This document shows positions 19,583 to 27,267 of a stretch of DNA of 53,585 nt, one piece after another; positions within the stretch are counted from its first letter, which is position 1; every line of letters begins with the position of its first letter. Made by a program: the position numbers and the translations under genes. This DNA comes from Rhabdonatronobacter sediminivivens (GTDB lineage: Bacteria > Pseudomonadota > Alphaproteobacteria > Rhodobacterales > Rhodobacteraceae): assembly GCF_013415485.1 (NCBI RefSeq), contig NZ_JACBXS010000025.1, positions 1 to 53,585 of the forward strand, read 5' to 3'. Below the pieces are notes generated by a model, which ran no database searches, was not told the origin of the DNA, and saw only the letters and a program-made list of their open reading frames with translations.

Positions 19583-20521
19583 TCACTCGGCGAGCGGGTG
19601 GTGGTCCAGCACCAGCCGTTTGAGGCGCTCTTCAAGCACATGGGTGTAGATTTCGGTGGACGAGACATCGGCATGGCCCATAAGCGCCTGAATGGCGCGC
19701 AGATCGGCGCCCCCGGCCAGCAGATGGGTGGCGAAGGCGTGGCGCAGCACATGCGGGCTGACGCGTGACGGGTCCAGCCCGGCGGTGACGCAAATCTCCT
19801 TGATCAGGGTGAAGAAGCGCACCCGGCTGAGGTGCCCTTCCTTGCCGCGCGAGGGAAACAGGTGGCGCGGTGCGGGCAGGCGACGGGCGCGCAGGGCGTC
19901 GGCCTGGGCCTCCCAGCAGGTCAGCCAGTCGCGCAGCGCGGCGCGGGCGGGATCGGACAGCGGCACCATGCGTTCCTTGCCGCCCTTGCCGCGCACCAGG
20001 ATCAGGCGCGGATCGCCCCGCACGGCGGCGACGGGCAGGCTGACCAGTTCGCTGACCCGCAGGCCGGTGGCGTAGAGCAGTTCCATCAGGCAGGTGTTGC
20101 GCAGCCGGTCGGAAGGGCTGCGCCCGGTGCGGCCCGCGGCCTCCAGCAGGCGCTCGACCTCTGCATGGCTCAGCGTGCCGGGCAGGCGCTTGGACTTGCC
20201 CGGCCCGGTGATGCGCAGCGCCGGGTTATCGGCGCGCAGCCCTTCGTCATAGGCGAAGCGGAACATCTGCCGGATGGCCGAGAGCCGCCGCGCGCGGGTG
20301 GATCTGGCCAGCCCCTCGGCCTCGCAATCGATCAGGTAGGCTTCCACCCCGGCGCGGTCGATACTGCCAAGATCAAGGCCCTTGCGCGCGCACCAATCGG
20401 CGAAATCCGACAGGTCGCGCCCATAGGCCAGCAAGGTGTTGCGCGCGGCGCCGGCTTCGGCGGCGGCGGCGTCCAGGAAGCGGGAGATGAGCCTGTGGTC
20501 CAAACTCGGCGCGGCGGGCAT
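19583..20521 (-). CDS. xerD: Site-specific tyrosine recombinase XerD
   Basis: Resolves chromosome dimers at dif together with XerC. The 312-residue protein has an N-terminal SAM-like core-binding domain and a C-terminal catalytic domain with the complete active site: R155 (ATGLRVSEL), K179 (RGKGGKER), H257 and R260 (SPHVLRHAFATH), H283 (LMGHADVSSTE) and nucleophile Y292 (EIYTHV). Its chromosomal neighbours (aroK/aroB side) and lack of phage genes argue for the housekeeping XerD rather than an integrase. The gene ends next to repeat copy D. Confidence 0.92.
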   Translation of the reverse strand: MPAAPSLDHRLISRFLDAAAAEAGAARNTLLAYGRDLSDFADWCARKGLDLGSIDRAGVEAYLIDCEAEGLARSTRARRLSAIRQMFRFAYDEGLRADNPALRITGPGKSKRLPGTLSHAEVERLLEAAGRTGRSPSDRLRNTCLMELLYATGLRVSELVSLPVAAVRGDPRLILVRGKGGKERMVPLSDPARAALRDWLTCWEAQADALRARRLPAPRHLFPSRGKEGHLSRVRFFTLIKEICVTAGLDPSRVSPHVLRHAFATHLLAGGADLRAIQALMGHADVSSTEIYTHVLEERLKRLVLDHHPLAE

Positions 20522-20524
20522 GGT

Positions 20525-22093
20525 TCAGCCCGTCCGGTTCAGGATCAGCAGTTCGATCGCCGCGCGCCGGGTCACCCCCTCCAGCCCCAGGGCGCGCAGG
20601 GTTGCGAGGGCCTCGGTCAGGGCGCGCAGGTCGCCTGCAGCGCCTTCGGCCAGGCGTTCCAGCGCCACCAGCGCGGTGTCACCCTTGTGGCCCTGCGCGA
20701 TCCGGGCGGCGAGGGCTGCGGGCACAGGCGGTGGATCGGCCAGCGCTTCGGCCACGGCCTCGGCCGGGGTATTGGCCGCCGCTGCGGGCAGGGGCGTGCC
20801 CAGAGCCAGGGCCGCCAGGAAGGGCGCGCGCGTGTCATCGGGCAGGGGGGTGTCGGGGCTCAGGGCGTCTTCGGGGGCCAAGAGGGCCATTTCAAAGGCG
20901 ATCTGCCTGGCGGTGCCCGCCAGCGGCACCGGGGCCAGGCGGCTGGCGAAGATGCTGGCAAAGGCGATTTCCAGTTCGGCCGCCTGCACCAGTGGCCAGA
21001 GGCGGATGAGCGCGTCCCCAATCCGTGTATCGTCCCCTGCGGTCAGCGCCGCCTCAAGCGCATTGACCGCGCGCACCCGGTCCCAGATCCCGCCCGAGGC
21101 CGCGGCGCGGGCCTCGGTGTAAAGGCCCAGCAGGCGGTTGGGCTCCAGCGCGCCGGCGCGGGTCAGCCGTTCGGCCGCGTCCAGCTGCGCGCGCCACCCG
21201 GCGGTGCCGCGCAGATCGGCATGGGCAAAGGCCAGCGGCAGGGACTGGGTGTACACGGGCTCGCCAATGGCTTCGAGGATGCGCCATTGCAGGGGGGTGC
21301 TGACGGTGGGTATGGGGCGGGACATCTGCATCTCGGCGTCCTCGGCATCGAGGAACCGGCGCAGAAGGGTGGCGTCGGTCGGCGTGATCCCGCCCAGGGT
21401 TTCGGCGGTTTGCAGGCTGAGCATGGCTGCGGCCCAGTCACCGCCTTGCATCAGGCAGAAGGTCCGCCCGGCGTAGTTCGGGCTCAGATCACCTTTGGGA
21501 GCAAGAACTGAGGCGCAGGCGCGATCCTCGACCCCCAGCAGCAGGGCGATGTCGAACCAGCGCGACCAGAGCTCCGGGGTGACTTCGGCCCCGCTCTCGA
21601 TCAACTGCAGCGCCTGGTCAAGGGCGCCGAAATCCACCAGCTTGTCAATGCGTGCCAGCAGCAGGTTGCCCTCGGGGGCCGGATCGCTGGCGACAGGCGG
21701 AGAGAACTCGGCCAGAAGGATGCGGTAGATGGCCCGCTGCGCCGCCGGAAGCGTGTCGGTGGAAAGCGCGCGCACCCGGGCGGCCAGTTCCGGTGCAGGG
21801 GTCAGGCCCCAGAATTCGTGTGGCAGGCCAACGCGCTCGGCCGGGAAGAGGCCGATTGCCTGATCGGATCCTGTGCCCAGAGGGGTCACCAGAATGGGTT
21901 CGTCGGTGACCCCGGGGCTTACGCCGGGGCCGTCCTGCGGCGCGCCCAGGTGGAACGGGGCCGAAGCCGCCAGATTGTCCGACAACCAGTCGATGGCGGA
22001 CAGGGGCGCCTCGGCCGCCGCAGGGGCGACACCTGCCATCGCTCCCGCGAGCGCCCCAGCGAGGACCGGGGAGGGGCGGCGCCTAGTTGCCAT
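20525..22093 (-). CDS. Secreted/periplasmic protein of unknown function
   Basis: A 522-residue protein with a signal-peptide-like N-terminus ([26 protein letters not shown]) followed by an almost entirely alpha-helical, alanine- and leucine-rich body. The helical-pair character (for example TLLRRFLDAEDAEM, RLLGLYTEARAAASG, ALVALERLAEGAAGDLRAL) suggests a TPR-like or other solenoid. I recognise no enzyme motif. It overlaps the small upstream membrane-protein gene by 11 bases and ends three bases before xerD begins, so the three likely form one transcription unit. Confidence 0.75.
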   Translation of the reverse strand: MATRRRPSPVLAGALAGAMAGVAPAAAEAPLSAIDWLSDNLAASAPFHLGAPQDGPGVSPGVTDEPILVTPLGTGSDQAIGLFPAERVGLPHEFWGLTPAPELAARVRALSTDTLPAAQRAIYRILLAEFSPPVASDPAPEGNLLLARIDKLVDFGALDQALQLIESGAEVTPELWSRWFDIALLLGVEDRACASVLAPKGDLSPNYAGRTFCLMQGGDWAAAMLSLQTAETLGGITPTDATLLRRFLDAEDAEMQMSRPIPTVSTPLQWRILEAIGEPVYTQSLPLAFAHADLRGTAGWRAQLDAAERLTRAGALEPNRLLGLYTEARAAASGGIWDRVRAVNALEAALTAGDDTRIGDALIRLWPLVQAAELEIAFASIFASRLAPVPLAGTARQIAFEMALLAPEDALSPDTPLPDDTRAPFLAALALGTPLPAAAANTPAEAVAEALADPPPVPAALAARIAQGHKGDTALVALERLAEGAAGDLRALTEALATLRALGLEGVTRRAAIELLILNRTG

Positions 22094-22217
22094 CCAGGCT
22101 GACCGGTTCGCTGACCTGGCTGCGCTGGGGGCTCAGGTCACCGACATAGGCAAAGCCCACAAGGCCGATGCCCCCCAGGACGGCCAGGATCAGAACCAGT
22201 TTCACAATGTGGCGCAT
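22083..22217 (-). CDS. Small single-pass membrane protein (44 residues)
   Basis: The product consists of one N-terminal hydrophobic helix (residues 3-24, HIVKLVLILAVLGGIGLVGF) and a short polar tail (YVGDLSPQRSQVSEPVSLDGN). It could be a membrane anchor or an uncleaved signal. Its stop lies 11 bases inside the next gene, the 522-residue secreted protein, which implies translational coupling. It is divergent from aroK. Too short for family assignment, but the sequence looks protein-like and the coupling supports it. Confidence 0.65.
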   Translation of the reverse strand: MRHIVKLVLILAVLGGIGLVGFAYVGDLSPQRSQVSEPVSLDGN

Positions 22218-22387
22218 GCGCGTCGTCCTTTGTCTGTTCCTTTCATCCGGATGCGACACCCTGCCCGATGCATCCGTCCATGACCCCTGGCAAAGACCGG
22301 CCGAGGCGCTTTGGCTATGGAACTTGATGCAATATCGCGTCATTGAGGGGGAATGCAAAGTGAAGTTTTCTTGTGCGGCTGGGCAGG

Positions 22388-22960
22388 ATGGCGGTGAACG
22401 GAAAAGGGACCGGGGTGCGCCTGCACAAGACCGTGGTGCTGGTGGGCATGATGGGGGCCGGCAAGACCGCCGTGGGCCGCGAGATCGCCCGGCGCATTGC
22501 CGTGCCGTTTCTTGATTCGGACGAGGAGATCCAGCGTGCGGCCAATATGACCATCGCCGAGATCTTCGCGCGCGACGGCGAGGGGTTCTTTCGCCGCCGC
22601 GAGGCCGAGGTGATCGCGCGGTTGATGCGTGAACGGCGCGGGATCCTTTCGGTGGGTGGCGGCGCGTTTCTGAATGCCGACACGCGGGCGCTGATTTCGA
22701 AGCTGGGTGTGTCGGTCTGGTTGCGCGCAGACTTGGAGCTGTTGTGGTCCCGGGTAAAGGGCAAATCGACGCGCCCGCTGCTGCGCACCGAGGACCCGCG
22801 CGCAACTCTGGCCGCCTTGATGGACGCGCGCGAGCCGCATTACGCCCTGGCCGATCTGGTTGTCGATGCGCGCCCGGGCTACGCCATCGGAGACATGGCC
22901 GCCAAGGTTCTGGAAACCCTGGCCACGCGGTCGGATGTATTGGAGGGGTATGGCGGATGA
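22388..22960 (+). CDS. aroK: Shikimate kinase
   Basis: Phosphorylates shikimate in the chorismate pathway. The 190-residue P-loop kinase has Walker A GMMGAGKTAVGRE, the shikimate-binding DSDEEIQ and FRRREAEVIARL segments, the SVGGGAFLN loop and the lid arginine in RPLLRT. The ATG at 22388 is used; a GTG at 22373 would add five residues. The stop overlaps the aroB start (ATGA), the usual aroK-aroB operon, upstream of the synthesis of chorismate that feeds trpG. Confidence 0.94.
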   Translation: MAVNGKGTGVRLHKTVVLVGMMGAGKTAVGREIARRIAVPFLDSDEEIQRAANMTIAEIFARDGEGFFRRREAEVIARLMRERRGILSVGGGAFLNADTRALISKLGVSVWLRADLELLWSRVKGKSTRPLLRTEDPRATLAALMDAREPHYALADLVVDARPGYAIGDMAAKVLETLATRSDVLEGYGG

Positions 22961-24087
22961 ACGCTCAGGCGCAGGGGATCGACCGGGTTGGTGTGGCGCT
23001 GGGGGCGCGCAGTTATGACGTGCTGATCGGCCCCGGATTGCTGGCCGATGCCGGGCGCCATGTGGCGCCGCTGCTGGCGCGGCCGCGGGTGGCGGTGATC
23101 TGCGATGAAACCGTCGCCGGGTTGCATCTGGATGCGCTGCGCGGCGGGTTGGAGCGTTCCGGGGTTCGCATGGACGCGCTGGCCCTGCCGCCGGGCGAGG
23201 CCACCAAGGGCTGGCCGCAGTTCACCCGCGCGGTGGAATGGCTGCTGGAGGCGCAGGTGGAGCGGCGCGACGTGGTGGTAGCGCTGGGCGGCGGGGTGAT
23301 CGGCGATCTGGCCGGGTTCGCGGCGGCGGTGCTGCGCCGGGGCGTGCGCTTCGTGCAGGTGCCCAGCACGTTGCTGGCGCAGGTGGACAGTTCCGTCGGG
23401 GGCAAGACGGGGATCAACACCGCGCAGGGCAAGAACCTGGTGGGGGCGTTTCACCAGCCCTCGCTGGTGCTGGCGGATACGGGGCTGCTGGATACCTTGC
23501 CCGCGCGCGATCTGCTGGCGGGCTATGGCGAGGTGGTGAAATACGGCCTGTTGGGGGATGCCGGGTTCTTTGCCTGGCTGGAAGAGAACGGCCCGGCGCT
23601 GGCTTCGGGCGATGCTGCGGCGCGGCAACATGCGGTGCGGCGGTCGGTGGAGATGAAGGCCGGGATCGTTGCGCGCGATGAGCATGAGACCGGCGAACGG
23701 GCGTTGCTGAACCTGGGCCATACCTTCTGCCATGCGCTGGAGGCGGCGACCGGCTATTCTGATCGGCTGCTGCATGGCGAAGGCGTGGCGATCGGCTGCG
23801 CGCTGGCCTTTGATCTGTCCGCGCGGATGGGGCTTTGTGCGCAGGAGGTGCCCTCGCGCGTGCGGGCGCATCTGCGCGCGATGGGGATGAAGGCGGATCT
23901 GGCGGATATTCCGGGGGAGTTGCCGGCGGTTGAGGCGCTGGTGGCGCTGATGGGGCAGGACAAGAAGGTCATCGACGGGCAGCTGCGCTTCATCCTGGCG
24001 CGCGATATCGGCGCGGCCTTTGTCTGCGATGATGTGCCGGGCGATCTGTTGCGCGCGATGCTGCAGGACGCGCTGCCTGCGCGCTGA
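22957..24087 (+). CDS. aroB: 3-Dehydroquinate synthase
   Basis: Converts DAHP to 3-dehydroquinate, the second step of the shikimate pathway, using NAD and a divalent metal. The 376-residue protein has LALPPGEATKGWPQF, VALGGGVIGDLAGFAAAVL, QVPSTLLAQVDSSVGGKTGI, KNLVGAFHQPSLVL, AGYGEVVKYGLL and the metal ligands in NLGHTFCHALEA and LLHGEGVAIG. It is coupled to aroK by an ATGA overlap and followed by a rho-independent terminator. Confidence 0.96.
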   Translation: MNAQAQGIDRVGVALGARSYDVLIGPGLLADAGRHVAPLLARPRVAVICDETVAGLHLDALRGGLERSGVRMDALALPPGEATKGWPQFTRAVEWLLEAQVERRDVVVALGGGVIGDLAGFAAAVLRRGVRFVQVPSTLLAQVDSSVGGKTGINTAQGKNLVGAFHQPSLVLADTGLLDTLPARDLLAGYGEVVKYGLLGDAGFFAWLEENGPALASGDAAARQHAVRRSVEMKAGIVARDEHETGERALLNLGHTFCHALEAATGYSDRLLHGEGVAIGCALAFDLSARMGLCAQEVPSRVRAHLRAMGMKADLADIPGELPAVEALVALMGQDKKVIDGQLRFILARDIGAAFVCDDVPGDLLRAMLQDALPAR

Positions 24088-24110
24088 ACTTTCCGGCTTT
24101 CGCTGAAGGA

Positions 24111-24143
24111 GGGCCGCGCGGACGCGCGGCCCGTTCCTTTTTC
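24111..24143 (+). terminator. Rho-independent terminator of aroK-aroB
   Basis: Arms GGGCCGCGC (24111-24119) and GCGCGGCCC (24124-24132) are perfectly complementary, with a GGAC loop, followed by GTTCCTTTTTC. It lies 24 bases after the aroB stop. Confidence 0.85.
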
Positions 24144-24233
24144 TGGCACCGGGCAAGCCCGGTGCGCGGGGGCATTCTGCCCCCGGGGCCCGCCCTGGTG
24201 GGCGTGTCCTCCCCCTGAGAGTATTTTTGGCAA
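24138..24233 (+). repeat. GCA-TTC-TGC composite hairpin repeat, copy 1
   Basis: The composite is TTTCTGGCAC, then a hairpin (GCACCGGGC, 24146-24154, with GCCCGGTGC, 24157-24165), then GGGGGCA-TTC-TGCCCCC (24168-24184). A CGCCC-TGGT-GGGCG hairpin (24191-24204) and the tail CCCCCTGAGAGTATTTTTGG follow. The same order of blocks recurs at 44918-45006 with different but still complementary stems. Confidence 0.7.
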
Positions 24234-24248
24234 AAAAATAGGCCTGGT

Positions 24249-24280
24249 GCGCAAATTTTATCGTTTGATAAAATTTGCGC
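24249..24280 (+). promoter_or_regulatory. AT-rich operator-like dyad upstream of preT
   Basis: Perfect 14-bp inverted repeat: GCGCAAATTTTATC (24249-24262), loop GTTT, GATAAAATTTGCGC (24267-24280). It is an AT-rich island in a GC-rich genome, 44 bp before the preT start. A -10-like TAAAAT (24269-24274) lies inside the right arm. This is the usual layout of a repressor operator overlapping a promoter. The regulator is not encoded nearby, and its family cannot be told from the site alone. No T-tract follows, so it is not a terminator. Confidence 0.7.
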
Positions 24281-24324
24281 CTGTGGCAAGGTGTGCGGAG
24301 CCAGTCCTGACGGGGAGAGAGCCA

Positions 24325-25656
24325 GTGACCAGCATGATGACGCCCGGGATTGCGCCCGGACGCTTGAGCGCCGACGCGTATGCGCGCAATTTTAATGACC
24401 TCTATCCGGATTTTGACCCGCATGAGGCGATGGTGGCGGCGGATCGCTGCTACTTCTGCCACGATGCGCCTTGCATCACCGCCTGTCCGACCGAGATCGA
24501 TATTCCGCTGTTCATCCGGCAGATCCAGGCAGGCCAGCCCGAGGCGGCGGCAAAGACGATCTTTGACCAGAATATCCTTGGCGGGATGTGCGCGCGGGTC
24601 TGCCCGACCGAAACGCTGTGCGAAGGGGCCTGCGTGCGTGAGGCGGCCGAGGGGCAGCCGGTGGAGATTGGCCGGTTGCAGCGCTATGCAACGGACCGGC
24701 TGATGGCGCAGGGCGGGCATCCCTATGCGCGGGCCGAGCCTTCGGGCAAGCGTGTGGCTGTTGTGGGGGCGGGGCCTGCGGGGCTGGCCTGTGCTCATGG
24801 GTTGGCGCGGCGCGGGCATGATGTGGTGATCTTCGAGGCGCGCGAAAAGCCTGGCGGGCTGAACGAATACGGGATCGCCGCCTACAAGACCCCCCATGAC
24901 TTCGCCCAGTCCGAGGTTGACTGGATCATGGAGATCGGCGGGATCAGCCTGCGCCAGGGCATGGCGCTGGGGCGCGATATCACGCTGGAAGGGCTGCGCG
25001 CGGAGTTTGACGCGGTGTTTCTGGGCATGGGGCTGGGCGGTGTGAATGCCCTGGGCGTGTCCGGGGATGACCGCGACGGCGTGCGCGATGCGGTAGATTT
25101 CATTGCCGAATTGCGCCAGACGGATGATTTGTCCGCGCTGCCGGTGGGGCGCCATGTGGTGGTGATCGGTGGTGGCATGACGGCGGTGGATGCGGCGGTG
25201 CAGTCGAAGCTGCTGGGCGCCGAGCATGTCACCATGGTCTATCGGCGCGGGCGGGAGCGGATGTCAGCCTCGGACCATGAGCTGGATCATGCGGCGACGG
25301 CGGGGGTGAAGATCATCACCGATGCAATGCCGGTGGCCGTGCATGGCAATGGTGCCCTGCGCGAGGTCGAATTCGCCTATACGCGGCAGGGTGCGAACGG
25401 GTTGGAGGCCAGCGACGAGCGCTTCCGCCTACCAGCGGATCAGCTGTTCCGCGCCATCGGGCAGACGCTGGAGGCCACGCCCGAAGGGCTGGCGCTGGAG
25501 GGCGGCAAGATCGCGGTGGATGGCGCGGGCAAGACCTCGGTCCCCATGGTCTGGGCCGGGGGCGATTGCACCGGCGGGGGCGAGGATCTGACCGTCACGG
25601 CGGTGGCGCAGGGGCGCGATGCCGCCGCCGATATTCATGCACGCCTGATGGGCTGA
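24325..25656 (+). CDS. preT: NAD-dependent dihydropyrimidine dehydrogenase, NAD(P)H/FAD subunit
   Basis: With PreA it reduces uracil and thymine to the 5,6-dihydro forms, the first step of reductive pyrimidine catabolism. The 443-residue protein starts with a glutamate-synthase-small-subunit-like Fe-S domain (CYFCHDAPCITACP, CARVCPTETLCEGAC). It continues with FAD binding (VAVVGAGPAGLACAHGLARR) and NAD(P)H binding (HVVVIGGGMTAVDAAVQ), and ends with VWAGGDCTGGGEDLTVTAVAQG. The GTG at 24325 has GGGGAGA seven bases upstream; an ATG at 24334 is an alternative. Dihydropyrimidinase and beta-ureidopropionase genes are not in the window. Confidence 0.92.
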   Translation: MTSMMTPGIAPGRLSADAYARNFNDLYPDFDPHEAMVAADRCYFCHDAPCITACPTEIDIPLFIRQIQAGQPEAAAKTIFDQNILGGMCARVCPTETLCEGACVREAAEGQPVEIGRLQRYATDRLMAQGGHPYARAEPSGKRVAVVGAGPAGLACAHGLARRGHDVVIFEAREKPGGLNEYGIAAYKTPHDFAQSEVDWIMEIGGISLRQGMALGRDITLEGLRAEFDAVFLGMGLGGVNALGVSGDDRDGVRDAVDFIAELRQTDDLSALPVGRHVVVIGGGMTAVDAAVQSKLLGAEHVTMVYRRGRERMSASDHELDHAATAGVKIITDAMPVAVHGNGALREVEFAYTRQGANGLEASDERFRLPADQLFRAIGQTLEATPEGLALEGGKIAVDGAGKTSVPMVWAGGDCTGGGEDLTVTAVAQGRDAAADIHARLMG

Positions 25657-25669
25657 GGAGGGATCGAAC

Positions 25670-26971
25670 ATGGCCGATCTGAGAAGCGATTTCCTGGGGA
25701 TCAAATCCCCGAACCCGTTCTGGCTGGCCTCGGCCCCGCCGACGGACAAGGAATACAACGTCGTGCGCGCCTTCAAGGCGGGCTGGGGCGGTGTGGTCTG
25801 GAAGACCCTGGGCGCCGAGGGGCCACCCATCGTCAATGTGAACGGGCCGCGCTACGGGGCGGTCTGGGGGGCGGACCGGCGGTTGCTGGGGCTCAACAAC
25901 ATTGAACTCATCACCGACCGCCCGCTGGAGGTCAACCTGCGCGAGATCAAGCAGGTCAAGCGCGACTGGCCGGACCGGGCGATGGTGGTCTCGTTGATGG
26001 TGCCCTGCGATGAGGAATCCTGGAAAGCGATCCTGGCCCGCGTGGAAGAGACCGAGGCCGACGGGGTGGAGCTGAATTTCGGCTGCCCGCATGGCATGTC
26101 CGAGCGCGGCATGGGCTCGGCCGTGGGGCAGGTGCCGGAATACATCGAGATGGTGACGCGCTGGGTCAAGCAGCACTCGCGTATGCCCTGTATCGTCAAG
26201 CTGACCCCGAACATCACCGATATCCGCAAACCGGCCGAAGCGGCGAAGCGCGGGGGCGCGGATGCGGTGTCGCTCATCAACACGATCAGTTCGATCACAT
26301 CGGTCGATCTGGACAATTTCAGCCCCGAGCCCTCGATCGACGGGAAGGGCGCGCATGGGGGCTATTGCGGCCCGGCGGTCAAGCCCATCGCGCTGAACAT
26401 GGTGGCCGAGATTGCGCGCGATCCGGCCACGGCCGGCCTGCCGATCAGCGGGATCGGCGGCGTGACCACCTGGCGCGATGCGGCCGAGTTTCTGGCGCTG
26501 GGCGCGGGGAATGTGCAGGTCTGCACGGCGGCGATGACCTATGGGTTTGGCATCATCAAGGAGCTGACGGCGGGGCTGTCGCTCTATCTGGACCAGAAGG
26601 GAATGACGCTGTCGGAGCTTTCTGGGCGCGCGGTGCCCAATGTCACCGACTGGCAGTATCTGAACCTGAACTATGTCACCAAGGCGCGGATCGACCAGGA
26701 CCTGTGCATCAAATGCGGGCGCTGCTATGCGGCCTGCGAGGACACCAGCCATCAGGCGATTTCCATGTCGCCGGACCGGGTGTTCGATGTGATCGACGAG
26801 GAATGCGTGGCCTGCAACCTTTGCGTCAATGTCTGTCCGGTCGAGAACTGCATCACCATGGAGCGGCTGCCGGCCGGTGCCGTGGACCTGCGCACGGGGC
26901 AGGAGGTGCGCGACGATCATGGTGACTGGACCATGCACCCGAACAACCCCATGGCCCGGGCGGCCGAATAG
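25670..26971 (+). CDS. preA: NAD-dependent dihydropyrimidine dehydrogenase, FMN/Fe-S catalytic subunit
   Basis: Catalytic partner of PreT. The 433-residue protein has a dihydroorotate-dehydrogenase-like FMN barrel (NPFWLASAPPTDKEYNVVRA, GWGGVVWKTLG, ELNFGCPHGMSERGMG, VKLTPNITDI, ISGIGGVTTWRDAAEF). A C-terminal ferredoxin domain follows with two 4Fe-4S motifs (CIKCGRCYAACEDTSHQAI, CVACNLCVNVCPVENC). It starts 14 bases after preT and is surely in the same operon. A GCCGGGC/GCCCGGC hairpin (26971-26977/26990-26996) begins at its stop codon. Confidence 0.94.
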   Translation: MADLRSDFLGIKSPNPFWLASAPPTDKEYNVVRAFKAGWGGVVWKTLGAEGPPIVNVNGPRYGAVWGADRRLLGLNNIELITDRPLEVNLREIKQVKRDWPDRAMVVSLMVPCDEESWKAILARVEETEADGVELNFGCPHGMSERGMGSAVGQVPEYIEMVTRWVKQHSRMPCIVKLTPNITDIRKPAEAAKRGGADAVSLINTISSITSVDLDNFSPEPSIDGKGAHGGYCGPAVKPIALNMVAEIARDPATAGLPISGIGGVTTWRDAAEFLALGAGNVQVCTAAMTYGFGIIKELTAGLSLYLDQKGMTLSELSGRAVPNVTDWQYLNLNYVTKARIDQDLCIKCGRCYAACEDTSHQAISMSPDRVFDVIDEECVACNLCVNVCPVENCITMERLPAGAVDLRTGQEVRDDHGDWTMHPNNPMARAAE

Positions 26972-26993
26972 CCGGGCAGGGGGGCTCCCGCCC

Positions 26994-27024
26994 GGCGCGG
27001 GTCGATCGAAGATCGATCCGCGCC
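26994..27024 (+). terminator. Strong hairpin 3' of preA, possible terminator
   Basis: GGCGCGGGTCGATC (26994-27007), loop GAA, GATCGATCCGCGCC (27011-27024): a 14-bp stem with one G-T wobble. It follows immediately after the smaller hairpin at the preA stop. No T-run follows, so it may be a transcript-stabilising hairpin or a rho-assisted stop rather than an intrinsic terminator. Confidence 0.45.
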
Positions 27025-27035
27025 CGTTGGGCCGG

Positions 27036-27054
27036 GCCGCGCATTCTGCGCGGC
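27036..27054 (+). repeat. GCA-TTC-TGC hairpin, copy 3 (partial)
   Basis: GCCGCGCA (27036-27043), loop TTC, TGCGCGGC (27047-27054): a perfect 8-bp stem with the same GCA-TTC-TGC tip as the other copies but a different lower stem. The following CTGGTTGGCGTGTTC recalls the CTGGTGGGCGTGTCC block after the tip in copy 1. Confidence 0.6.
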
Positions 27055-27138
27055 TGCGGCTCTGGTTGGCGTGTTCGGGGATGATCCGGCGCGGGGTGCC
27101 GGTGGCCAGTCTCTCTCGGCTTGCTGCGTGTTGTGTTC

Positions 27139-27213
27139 CTGCCCGGGGCGTTCATGCCCCGGGCAGCGCCCGACGCAGGCGCGCAGTGTGGGTGGGTGCG
27201 GCACGGGGGCGCT
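27139..27213 (+). repeat. Two-hairpin G-quadruplex repeat, copy E (degenerate)
   Basis: Hairpin 2 is intact: CTGCCCGGGGC (27139-27149), GCCCCGGGCAG (27156-27166). Hairpin 1 has decayed: arms AGCGCCC (27165-27171) and GGGGCGCT at 27207-27213 still pair for about 7 bp. The loop has lost G-tracts (GGGTGGGTGCGG, 27190-27201), so the quadruplex is probably no longer possible. It sits between convergent preA and urtE. The whole stretch 26972-27267 holds only hairpins and no gene. Confidence 0.7.
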
Positions 27214-27267
27214 ATTGCCGCGTCGGCACTGCGACGAGGCGCGAGGGTGCGGGCGAGTGTTCCGGTC

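Noticed and set aside
19583..20521. xerD as a mobile-element integrase
   Set aside because: Housekeeping context, full-length XerD with standard motifs, and no att repeats or phage genes nearby.
22744..24087. Apparent in-frame extension of aroB into aroK
   Set aside because: It is only an open frame within aroK; the ATGA overlap and AroB family N-terminus place the start at 22957.
22879..25227. 782-codon minus-strand frame across aroB and preT
   Set aside because: It runs antisense through two well-supported genes and through the aroB terminator and operator region; composition is typical of a shadow frame.
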